Assembly (NCBI GenBank): GCA_049347715.1 | Contig: CP186339.1 | Coordinates: forward strand, 2,852,001 to 2,916,000 | Length of the DNA: 64,000 nucleotides | From: Thalassotalea_B piscium_A | GTDB lineage: Bacteria > Pseudomonadota > Gammaproteobacteria > Enterobacterales > Alteromonadaceae | Direction of reading: 5' to 3' | In this document: piece after piece, positions 55,261 through 64,000 of the stretch | Numbering within the stretch: the stretch's first letter is position 1 | Layout of the letters: every line of letters begins with the position of its first letter | Notes under the pieces: model-generated | Databases searched by the model: none | What the model saw: the letters and a program-made list of their open reading frames with translations, nothing else | Told to the model about the DNA's origin: nothing | Position numbers and translations under genes: made by a program

Positions 55261-57032
55261 TTATCCAAACTGAAAACGATGTAACTGTGCATAAGCGCCA
55301 TCTTTTTCCAATAATGATTGATGGTCACCTTGTTCAATTATTTCACCTTGTTCCATGACAATAATTTTATCAGCACTTTCAATAGTGGATAATCGATGCG
55401 CAATAACAATACAAGTTCGGTTTTGTTGTAAAAGCTGCAATGCGTCTTGAATATGGCGTTCTGATTCTGTATCTAACGCACTTGTGGCTTCATCAAGAAT
55501 CAAAAAAGGTGCATCGCATAATAATGCTCGGGCGATAGCCACACGTTGCCTTTGTCCACCTGATAACAATGCCCCATTATCACCAATATTGGTATCAAGC
55601 CCATGAGTTAAGTTATTCGCAAACTCCATTACATGGGCTTTTTCTGCCGCGGCAACTATTTCTTCGCGGGTAGCCTCAGGTTTACCATAAGCAATATTAT
55701 TGGCTAACGAATCATTAAATAAAACCACTTGCTGAGAAACATAGGCGAATTGTTTACGTAAATCTTTTAGTTTGTAATCAAGAATATTTTTGCCATCAAT
55801 GAGCACTCTACCGCTAGTGGCTTCATAAAATCGAAGCAACAAGGAACTAGTTGTACTTTTACCACTACCTGAGCGTCCAACAAGAGCAACTGTCTCGCCG
55901 GGCTTAGCACTAAAATTTAATTGTTTAAGCGACAATGTATCATCATCTTGATAAGTAAAATTAACGTTTTCAAACGCTAAATGCCCTTTAGCTTTAATCA
56001 GTGGTATAGAGCCTTTATCATTTTCACACGCTTGATCTAACACTTCAAAAATACTTGAACAAGCAGCCATGCCTTTTTGAAATTCGCTATTTACATTGGT
56101 TAATTGTTTTAACGGATTCATTAGCATGTCATATAGGTGACCACGGCAATAAATTCACCCGGTTTAATGTCTGACATTGATGGCGTGGTAACAATGTAAA
56201 GAATAAAAGCTAACGCAAATGAAGCAATAATTTGAATAAAAGGCACGCTAGCAGATTTTGCTATCACCATTTTCATACGTTGTTGACGATTATTTTTATT
56301 AATAATATTAAAGCGATCAAACTCTCGTTGTTGACCATCAAACGTCAGTACCACTTTATGACCATTAAAGGTTTGTTCTGCGGCAGTAGTGACTTCCCCC
56401 ATCGCACCTTGAATATCTTTACTTACCTTACGAAAACGACGTGAAACTTGCGTAATAACAACGGCAATAACGGGGATGATCAATAAAAATATCGCGGATA
56501 ACTGCCAGCTCACCCAGAACATCATGGCAATTAGCCCGATAACAAATACACCTTGCTGAACAAGTGTGAGTAACGCTTTACTCGTGGCATTTAATACTTG
56601 TTCTGTATCATAGGTTAGCTTAGAAATTAACGTACCCGTAGATTCTTTATCATGGAAACTGACCGGCATGGTCATGATATGTTCAAAAATATTCTGACGT
56701 AAATCGGCAACAACATGATTCCCCACCCAAGCCAAACAGAAATTGGCAATAAAGTGGCTGATGCCCCTGAAGGTAAAACAAACAATAACAAACACAGGAG
56801 CCCACTTCATAAAAGCAGGATCTGTCCCCGTTAAGCCATCATCGATGAGCGGTTGTAATTTAGAAAGAAAAAGTAGATCAACACCAGCGTAACTTAACAT
56901 ACCTATGATAGAAACAATAAAGCCAGCTTTATACACCTTAGCGTAACTCATTAATCGCTTAAAATTTTGCCAAGTGGAGATATGAAGCGCTTGATAATCT
57001 ACTTGTTTATTTAATTCAGGGATAGCTGGCAT
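55261..57032 (-). pseudogene. msbA: Lipid A export ABC transporter MsbA, frameshifted
   Basis: Essential lipid A flippase. The N-terminal half (307-aa piece) is the transmembrane domain, from MPAIPELNKQ at 57032 to VVTYM; the C-terminal half has Walker A GRSGSGKSTTSSLL, signature LSGGQRQRVAIAR and LILDEATSALD. They are separated by a 2-bp excess in ATGACATGCTAATG around 56126-56131; removing CA joins TYM-MLMNPLKQLTNVNS, the expected MsbA junction. A broken msbA should be lethal unless another copy exists, so this is most likely a sequence error, although it is annotated here as seen. Confidence 0.9.
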
Positions 57033-57079
57033 TAACTCTCTCAATAAGCCTATGTTTCATTAATATATCTATAAGCTAA

Positions 57080-59519
57080 CTATTTTAGCTTTAATTTTAA
57101 CGCTAACCAAGTGATTAACACGCTAATTGCAAACCAATAAGGCCAATCATCAAATCGATAACGCCTAACTTCAATACGGCTATGATTTATACGAAAAGTG
57201 ATCATACCACTATCTGCTGTATTTAAGGTGTGAATATTTAATCTTCGGTATCGCTCAACTACAGTACTTGAGGGCATTGACCATTGATTTAAATACCCAG
57301 AGCTAAAAACAACATATTTAGGTGCGACTGCTTTGACAAATTCAGTACTTGATGACGTTTTTGACCCATGATGTGGTGCGATTAAAATATCCGCGTTTAA
57401 TTGACTCGGCCCTTCTAGATCACTAGCTAATTTATTTCGATTAACTAATTTTTTTTCTATTTTTTTACTGATATCACCAGTCAACAATAAGCTATGATGT
57501 TGATCAAAAATTTTAACAACACAAGAATCATCATTATCATCCCCCTTGCGTTGGTTAGGTGATAACACTTCAATCGTCAATTGTTGCCAATACAATTTAT
57601 GACCAGTCAAACAAGGGTGAGTTGCTTTTATGCTTACATCATTAGTCATTATATTTTTTATAGACAGTTGTTGATTTAATTGGGTATAACCTCCAGCATG
57701 ATCATTATCATCATGGCTAACAATCAACCAATCTAACCCTTTGATTCCTTGTTGCTGAAAATAAGGGAGTAATACAGACTCAGCCATAGAAAAACCACTC
57801 GGATAGGATGCACCCGTATCATAAAGTAAAGTGTGATTGTTTTTTTGCACAACAACCGCTAAACCTTGACCTACATCCATCACGTAAACTTGCCAATCAT
57901 TAGCTGAATGAGCAGTAAACACACCAATATTAGCAAACATTAATACCGCGGGAAGCAGTAACCACTTTCGCGTTTTAGGCGTTAATATCTGGGAGAAAAA
58001 AACAAACAAAACACAGGTAATCAATACTCCCCATTGCACTTGAGACAAATTAACCACAGCCCAAGGTTGTGATGATAGCAAAGTTAAATAGTGCCAAAGC
58101 CCTGATAATATCCATAAATCAAGGGTTGATTATCACTTGCGCTAAGAAAGGAAAAAAACTGTAAGTTAATAATCCGACAATAGCTAACGGTAAAATAATA
58201 AAACTTACCAAAGGCACCGCAATGAGATTCGCCAATAGCGCAACAAATGAAAACTGTCCTGATAACAGGGTTGCTAACGGCAACATTAGCAAGGTTAAAC
58301 TTGTTTGTAACAGTAACAGTTGTTTACTTTTTATTTTAATATTTAGCCATAAGTGATCACTAGCTGAAGCTTGAGTAAAAAATGTGTTTTTGAATCGCCA
58401 AACAATTATGAAAATACAACAAACTGCATAAGCAGATAACCAAAAACTCATTGAAATCAAACTCATCGGCATAAACAAGATAATGGCGACAATCGACAAA
58501 CTCACCCAGGTTTGCACAGAGACTTTTATTGCCAGTAAGCGTAAAAACAAAAACCAATAAATCATCACAAGCGCACGTAATGTCGGCACAGAGAAACCGG
58601 CTAAATACGCGTAATAACCTGCACAATACGCACTAAAAGTTAAAGTAAATAGTCGGCTATTGCCATTTAAGAATAAATCTTCATGGTGTAAATAAAAATG
58701 GCGAGTCAGACGGCAAGACGACAATAATTGTGGGAAAGGTATTGAACGTATGATTAGCGAGATGAAAAAATAACTGAAACCAAACACAATCCCTATATGT
58801 AACCCTGATATCGCAATCAAGTGTTGAATTTGTGTTGTTTGTAAAATTTGCCAATGACTTTTATCTAAGCCGCTGCGTTCTCCAAACGTGAGCGCTTGAA
58901 TAATTGGCATGAGATAGTGTTTAGGCATTATGGCATTAAAATTTAAAAATGCCTGCTGCCTATAATTAACAGTGTCACTTAGCAGTTGGTTAGCTTCTTT
59001 ATTTCGAACATAACCCGTTGCATGCAAATAATGACGCCGTAGCCACGTTTGATAACTAAAACCACCTTTATTCGCTAAGCCATGCGCTGGCTTTATTTTA
59101 ATAAATAATAACCATGATTGACCTTGTTTAGGTATAGATGTTGTCACATCCCAACTAAGCCTAATATTAAGGGGGTGTGCTAATAATCGATTATTAAGCT
59201 GATAGCTGACAAAATTAAATCGACAACGTTTTTCTTTACAATCGGGTATGGAATCGATCTTTCCAATGGCCTCAACGATGCGATTAGCCGGAAATTTTTC
59301 ATCAATTTGGTTTGTGTGCCAAATATTTTGATACGAAGAGGCAATAAAAATTATCCACGCACAACCTAAGAAAAATCCAGAATAATTGCGACTATATTGA
59401 TTGCTATAAGCTAGTATGAAACATATTAGAAACAAAAAGACATAAAAAAACGCTGGTACTATTGGCAAGAATAGTGAGAATATAGCGCCCATAAAAAATG
59501 TAACTAGCCACCAGTCCAT
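57080..59519 (-). pseudogene. comEC: DNA uptake channel protein ComEC, frameshifted
   Basis: Competence channel for single-stranded DNA entry. The first piece (from 59519) has many membrane spans and the ComEC core HLIAISGLHIGIVFG; the second carries the metallo-beta-lactamase-like domain with SHDDNDHAGG, ILIAPHHGSK and GAS/YPSGF. A single extra C in CCC (58123-58125, minus strand) ends the first piece at VIINP; deleting it gives VIINLDLWILSGLWHYL and reads straight into the second piece. Next to msbA/lpxK, as in other gammaproteobacteria. Confidence 0.9.
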
Positions 59520-59549
59520 AGTGATTGCTTACCGTAATTTAGTGAAAAT

Positions 59550-60059
59550 ATGCCTAAAAAACTCATAAAACGCTTTATGCCAGATCCCCAAAAAATCAAG
59601 TCAAATAAGCACTTACAAATTTTTGGTGATTTACTCCACAATGGTAACTTATGGCATTTAAATCGTCGTTCTGTTGCTAAAGCCTTTGCGGTAGGATTGT
59701 TTTTCGCTTTTATCCCAGTACCATTCCAAATGGTTTTAGCCGCAGGTGTAGCTATTATAGTACATTCAAATTTACCTTTATCTGTTGCCTTAGTATGGAT
59801 CACTAACCCATTAACAATGCCAGCAATTTTTTATTTTTGCTATTTAGTTGGTACATGGATTTTAGGAGCGCCCGAACAAAAGTTTGCCTTTGAAGCAAAT
59901 TGGCACTGGGTAGTTGAAAGCATCTCAACAATTGGCCCTTCATTTTTACTCGGTTGTGGAGTTTTAGCGATTTTATTTTCATTGGTGGGATATTTTGGCA
60001 TCCATGCCTTATGGCGCTATTCCGTTAATAAAGAATGGAATAAACGCCAGCATAGATAA
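59550..60059 (+). CDS. DUF2062 membrane protein
   Basis: A 169-aa protein with two to three hydrophobic segments and the DUF2062 features NLWHLNRRSVAKAFAVGLF, FIPVPFQM and ITNPLTMPAIFYFCY. Function unknown. It is divergent from comEC and convergent with lolE, 9 bp apart. It commonly sits next to comEC in this bacterial group. Confidence 0.88.
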   Translation: MPKKLIKRFMPDPQKIKSNKHLQIFGDLLHNGNLWHLNRRSVAKAFAVGLFFAFIPVPFQMVLAAGVAIIVHSNLPLSVALVWITNPLTMPAIFYFCYLVGTWILGAPEQKFAFEANWHWVVESISTIGPSFLLGCGVLAILFSLVGYFGIHALWRYSVNKEWNKRQHR

Positions 60060-60068
60060 ACGCGCTGG

Positions 60069-61325
60069 TTAAATTTGCCCAAGTACTTGCGCTGGCTCAA
60101 TTTTAGTTGCTTGCCAAGCAGGATATATAGTGGCGACTAAACTGAGGACTAAAGCAATAATCATGGTAGATATCACATCATTACTTTGTAAATAGCTAGG
60201 AAGGAAATCAATAAAATACACGTCTGACGATAAAAACTTAGTATGTAAACTAGTTTCAATAGCAGTAATAATATCCGTCAAATTCAACGCAAGGTAACAA
60301 CCTAACAAACCACCGACGAGACAACCGAGAACGCCATTCATCACACCTTGTAAAACAAAGGTGAGCATAATAGTTCGATCACTCGCTCCCATGGTTTTCA
60401 AAATAGCAATATCACCTTTTTTCTCATTGACTACCATTATCAGGGTAGACACAATATTAAAACTCGCCACAGCAATCACTAGCACTAAGACGATATACAT
60501 CACCATGCGCACCAATTGAATATCGTTAAACAAGCTACCATGAACATTTGTCCAATCATAAAGATAAAGTAGATGATCCGTTTTCATTGCCGCTTCTCTG
60601 GCAATACGCGTCGCTCTAAAGACATCATTTACGCTGACTCGTAATCCTTGTACTTGATCGTTATCATAATCTAATAATGACTGTGCTAATGGCAAGGAGA
60701 TGTAGCTTTGACTTTGATCTATTGTACCGCCAAATTTAAAGATCCCCACAACAGTTAACTGACGCTTTATAGGCGCGGCAAACTGTTGGGCTAAATTTTG
60801 TTTTTTATTATTGTTTGGTAACAGTATTTGAACTTTGTCTCCGATGGTTACATTGAGTTTTTGCGCAATACCTGAGCCGATAACAACTGAATTTTCTTGT
60901 GACAGATCTTGCCAACTACCTGCAATAATAAATTGATCTATGGTTGAAACTTCAAGTTCATGGCTAATATCAACCCCTCTAAGTTCAACCCCTTTAAGTT
61001 GCTCTTTTTTTTGTAACATTCCCTGCACCTTAATCAAAGGAGCAATTGCAATAACATCAGGGTGCTGTGAGATAACTTTAGCTTCTTGTTGCCAGTTTTT
61101 TATAGGTGTATTGACCGCAATTAATTCTACATGCGGCACAACAGACAATAAATGTTTAGCGAGAGCCCGCTCAAAGCCATTCATTGCTGACAAAACAACT
61201 ATCAACACAGTTACACCAAGTGCAATTCCAATGGTAGAGGAAGCAGAAATAAAAGAAGCAAAGCCATTGTTTTTTCGGCTTTTTATATAACGAAGACCTA
61301 AAAATAAACTTAACGATTGAAACAT
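60069..61325 (-). CDS. lolE: Lipoprotein-releasing permease subunit LolE
   Basis: Inner-membrane subunit of the LolCDE ABC transporter that extracts outer-membrane lipoproteins. 418 aa with four spans and one large periplasmic domain: SLFLGLRYIKSRKNNGFASF at the N-terminus, then the FtsX core SFNIVSTLIMVVNEKKGDIAILKTMG. It is the last gene of lolC-lolD-lolE, 2 bp after lolD. Confidence 0.93.
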   Translation of the reverse strand: MFQSLSLFLGLRYIKSRKNNGFASFISASSTIGIALGVTVLIVVLSAMNGFERALAKHLLSVVPHVELIAVNTPIKNWQQEAKVISQHPDVIAIAPLIKVQGMLQKKEQLKGVELRGVDISHELEVSTIDQFIIAGSWQDLSQENSVVIGSGIAQKLNVTIGDKVQILLPNNNKKQNLAQQFAAPIKRQLTVVGIFKFGGTIDQSQSYISLPLAQSLLDYDNDQVQGLRVSVNDVFRATRIAREAAMKTDHLLYLYDWTNVHGSLFNDIQLVRMVMYIVLVLVIAVASFNIVSTLIMVVNEKKGDIAILKTMGASDRTIMLTFVLQGVMNGVLGCLVGGLLGCYLALNLTDIITAIETSLHTKFLSSDVYFIDFLPSYLQSNDVISTMIIALVLSLVATIYPAWQATKIEPAQVLGQI

Positions 61326-61327
61326 AG

Positions 61328-62032
61328 TTATTTAGTTTCCGCATCAATTGCTGATAACGTGCCATGTATCAAGCGCAATTGCCTATCCATTTTAGCAGCT
61401 AAAGCTAAGTCATGAGTTACAATAACAAAACTTGTATCAAGTTGTTCATTTAACTCTCGAATCAATTGATAGATTTGATCTGCAGTATCAAAGTCTAAAT
61501 TTCCTGTTGGCTCATCGGCCAACACTAAAGAGGGTTCTGTTACTAATGCTCTGGCGATAGCAACACGTTGTCGCTCACCTCCAGAAAGTTCGGACGGTAG
61601 ATGATGACCTCGATGACTTAAATTGACTTTTTCTAACATCGCATCAGCTAATATTGTTGCTTTTTTAACAGACTCTCCGCGGATCAACAATGGCATAGCG
61701 ACATTTTCTTGGGCAGTAAATTCCATCATTAAATGATGAAATTGATAAACAAACCCCACATGTTGGTTACGTAATTGTGCTTTTTCATTTTCTGACAATT
61801 TCGCGATATCAACACCGTTAATACATACTTTACCACTTGTTGGAGTATCAAGTGCCCCAGCTAAATGTAAAAACGTACTCTTACCACAACCAGAACTACC
61901 CACAATGGCTAATAACTCGCCTTTTTCTACCGTTAGATTTAACCCCGACAAGACCTTAGTCTCAAGCTTACCTTGCTGATAAGACTTAGATAAATCAATA
62001 CATTGCAAACTTGTATTCATATTATTACTCAT
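61328..62032 (-). CDS. lolD: Lipoprotein-releasing ATP-binding protein LolD
   Basis: ATPase of LolCDE. About 234 aa from ATG 62032 (MSNNMNTSLQ), which overlaps the lolC stop; the 62095 frame only adds lolC sequence. Walker A VGSSGCGKSTFLH, signature LSGGERQRVAIAR and Walker B LVLADEPTGNLD are all intact. Confidence 0.96.
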   Translation of the reverse strand: MSNNMNTSLQCIDLSKSYQQGKLETKVLSGLNLTVEKGELLAIVGSSGCGKSTFLHLAGALDTPTSGKVCINGVDIAKLSENEKAQLRNQHVGFVYQFHHLMMEFTAQENVAMPLLIRGESVKKATILADAMLEKVNLSHRGHHLPSELSGGERQRVAIARALVTEPSLVLADEPTGNLDFDTADQIYQLIRELNEQLDTSFVIVTHDLALAAKMDRQLRLIHGTLSAIDAETK

Positions 62033-63257
62033 TTCGTAAAACCTCTGCAGGCTGTGTTTTCGACGCGTGGTAAGCAGGATAAAGTGTTGCCACAAAACTC
62101 ATAGCTAAAGCCGAAAGGCCTATAATCAAAACATGGAAACTATCAAGTTGAATGGGTAATTGTTGGGTTCCAGCACCTGCACCAAGTAAGTTAAGCCCTA
62201 AAAAAGACAATATTGAGTTAAGGTTTGTCGTGAGTAACACCCCGGTAATAACACCCAATAATGTTCCCCATAAGCCATTAATCATGCCTTGACTGATAAA
62301 TATTTTAACTATGCTCGCTCGTGTCATACCAAACGTTTGTAAAATAGCTATTTCACCGCGCTTATCAATAACCACCATCACTAAGGCAGAAACAATATTA
62401 AATGCAGCAACCGCAATAATGAGCGCTAAACTGAGCCCCATCATGTTTTTTTCCATTTTTACCGCGCCAAATAAACTCCCTTGCGTAGCTTTCCATGAGG
62501 TAAATTGAAATTGTGGAAAATGTTGTTCAAGCTCTGAAATAACAGTATCAGCATCAAAAGCATCATCTAAATATAGCCTTAGTTGTCTGATCTCCCCCTC
62601 TTGGCGTCTTAACATTTTCGTCGCACTTTCAGTGGTTAAATACACCATAGAGTCATCAACTTGCGAACCAACATCAAATAGACCTACTAAGGTAAAAGTA
62701 CGCTGAACGGGCATACGTCCCATGGGGGTAAATACCGTTTTATTAGGTAAAAGTAAGCGAACCTTATCACCAATATTAACATTCATTTCACGTGCCAATG
62801 ACTCCCCCATGACCATAGAAAAGCCGAATTTATCTAAATCAGTTAACTGACCAAAAGTCATACGTGACGAGACGATATTATTTTTCTCAAGTTCAGGCTT
62901 AACACCTTGCATTAAGACCATTCTAATTGCACTTTTCGATTGAATTAGCGCTTCGCTTTCAATCATAGGGGTTACTTGTTTAACATCTTTAATAGTTAAA
63001 AATTGTTGTCGAAGAGACTGCCATTGTTGAATTGACGTTTGATCTTTAGTTGATACTAAAACATGAGGAACTAAACCCAATATTCGTTTTTTTAATTCGC
63101 CTTCAAAACCGTTCATCACAGACACAACTGTGATCAAAGATGCGACGCCTAATAAAATACCCACAATGGAAAAAAAAGTGATAAAAGAAACAAAGCCAGT
63201 ACGACTTCTACTTTTGCTGTAGCGCAATCCGATAAAAAAACTAACAGGTTGAAACAT
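62025..63257 (-). CDS. lolC: Lipoprotein-releasing permease subunit LolC
   Basis: Partner of LolE, 410 aa. The start at 63257 (MFQPVSFFIGLRYSKSRSRTG) is the family start; the longer frame from 63326 adds a leader. Periplasmic loop between spans and C-terminal FtsX core with AAFNIVSALVMVVIDKRGEIAILQTFGM. Overlaps lolD by 8 bp. Divergent from a GAF-domain gene. Confidence 0.94.
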   Translation of the reverse strand: MFQPVSFFIGLRYSKSRSRTGFVSFITFFSIVGILLGVASLITVVSVMNGFEGELKKRILGLVPHVLVSTKDQTSIQQWQSLRQQFLTIKDVKQVTPMIESEALIQSKSAIRMVLMQGVKPELEKNNIVSSRMTFGQLTDLDKFGFSMVMGESLAREMNVNIGDKVRLLLPNKTVFTPMGRMPVQRTFTLVGLFDVGSQVDDSMVYLTTESATKMLRRQEGEIRQLRLYLDDAFDADTVISELEQHFPQFQFTSWKATQGSLFGAVKMEKNMMGLSLALIIAVAAFNIVSALVMVVIDKRGEIAILQTFGMTRASIVKIFISQGMINGLWGTLLGVITGVLLTTNLNSILSFLGLNLLGAGAGTQQLPIQLDSFHVLIIGLSALAMSFVATLYPAYHASKTQPAEVLRNE

Positions 63258-63466
63258 TGACCGTAAAATTAACCAGTTAAGGTGTAACATGTTACACAAA
63301 AATAATGTAGCAAAAGCATAACACAATCAAAAGACTTTACCCTGAAAAATTAGTTTACTAAACATTTCAACGAAACGGTTTCATTAACATAGTTATTCAG
63401 TTTATACATAGTTACAAAATAACTGCTAATATTTAAGGTATGAGATATAAATAATCTAATGAGAAT

Positions 63467-64000
63467 ATGAATAAAGTACCTTTTTCATTGAGTGAAAAAA
63501 CATTACTAGAAGAAATTCATTCCCTACAAATAAAGAGTTCTTTAGAACAAGGGCGGAATGAAGTCTTACGTATGGCTGCTCAAGGAGAAAAATTAAGTGT
63601 CATATTAAATACCTTATGTGAAAAAGCACAGTTGTATAATAATGAGATGTATTGTTCTGTTTTACAGCTCAATAATGACACCAATACATTACATTCGATT
63701 GCGTCTGCTTCATTACCTAAATTTTTCTGTGATGCTATAGATGGCCTAACTATAGGAGCTAGCGTCGGCTCATGTGGCACAGCTGCCTATAAAAAAACAC
63801 GCGTTATCGTTGAAAACATCGATATACATCCTTATTGGGCTCAATATAAAGAACTTGCTTTATTTGCTGGTTTACAAGCCTGTTGGTCGGAGCCTATCAT
63901 AGGTTCGAAAGGGAGAGTATTTGGTACTTTCGCTATGTATTATAAAGAGCCAAAAACACCAACAGCAGATGATTTACACTTTATTGAAGTAAGTGCAAAT
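63467..64000 (+). CDS. GAF-domain protein, 5' part
   Basis: The frame is open to the window end (178 codons), so the output domain is missing. From about residue 45 it is a GAF sensor domain with TIGASVGSCGTAAYKKTRVIVENIDIHPYW-like features (conserved GSCGTAA, then HPYW, QACWSEPI, GTFAMYYKEP). In marine gammaproteobacteria such GAF domains often precede GGDEF/EAL or histidine kinase modules. It starts at ATG 63467 after AATGAGA. What it senses is unknown. Confidence 0.85.
   Translation, partial: MNKVPFSLSEKTLLEEIHSLQIKSSLEQGRNEVLRMAAQGEKLSVILNTLCEKAQLYNNEMYCSVLQLNNDTNTLHSIASASLPKFFCDAIDGLTIGASVGSCGTAAYKKTRVIVENIDIHPYWAQYKELALFAGLQACWSEPIIGSKGRVFGTFAMYYKEPKTPTADDLHFIEVSAN

Noticed and set aside
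1..64000. tRNA, rRNA and riboswitch genes
   Set aside because: No cloverleaf-like T-loop/acceptor combination, rRNA signature or known riboswitch core was recognised by eye; a covariance-model search would be needed to exclude small RNAs.

Overview
The window is a low-GC gammaproteobacterial chromosome segment. Gene order and protein style point to Alteromonadales, most likely Colwelliaceae (Colwellia or Thalassotalea type); this is inferred from conserved neighbourhoods (truA-accD-folC-dedD-cvpA-purF, rsmE-gshB-yqgE-ruvX, pilU-pilT / yggS-proC-yggT, mltF / purL, kdsB-ycaR-lpxK-msbA-comEC / lolCDE) and from the DUF3083, DUF6172 and DUF4426 proteins typical of that group.

Layout. 0-3.4 kb: the end of a GGDEF-EAL protein, then a TetR regulator and an AcuI-type acrylyl-CoA reductase that share two identical operator palindromes. 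3.6-10.1 kb: Yip1 protein and the purF/cvpA/dedD/folC/accD/truA block. 10.3-15.7 kb: rsmE, gshB, yqgE, ruvX, an AEC transporter and a long RluA-family enzyme. 15.7-23.2 kb: pilU/pilT, then yggS-proC-yggT-DUF4426 and rdgB-hemW-tadA. 23.2-26.3 kb: an accessory patch with a His-rich protein, an unrecognised small-gene cassette with a truncated paralogue, and three copies of a repeat. 26.3-43 kb: flavin oxidoreductase, DUF885 lipoprotein, a new 44-aa basic ORF, mltF, purL, nudC, arfB, a seven-copy 96-bp repeat array, hpf, an acyltransferase and an exported M18 peptidase. 42-47 kb: sigma factor and partner, azlCD, M1 peptidase. 47.4-51.5 kb: an AT-rich island with membrane proteins, a RAYT (Y1 transposase) element and the wreck of an Rhs-tip/Sel1 toxin-type cassette. 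51.5-64 kb: housekeeping envelope genes (kdsB, lpxK, msbA, comEC, lolCDE) and the start of a GAF-domain protein.

Most notable: (1) the RAYT element with perfect 13-bp inverted ends beginning GGAC, a 5' hairpin that buries its own ribosome binding site, and short repeats elsewhere with the same end motif; (2) a seven-unit, indel-free 96-bp array built from two opposed GTAG-type REP-like palindromes; (3) eight apparent frameshifts, all between 43 and 58.2 kb, hitting six genes including msbA and comEC, mostly at short homopolymers or dinucleotide runs, which needs to be separated into real decay and sequence error; (4) an unknown four-ORF cassette at 24.3-25.8 kb. No CRISPR array, rRNA or tRNA was seen.
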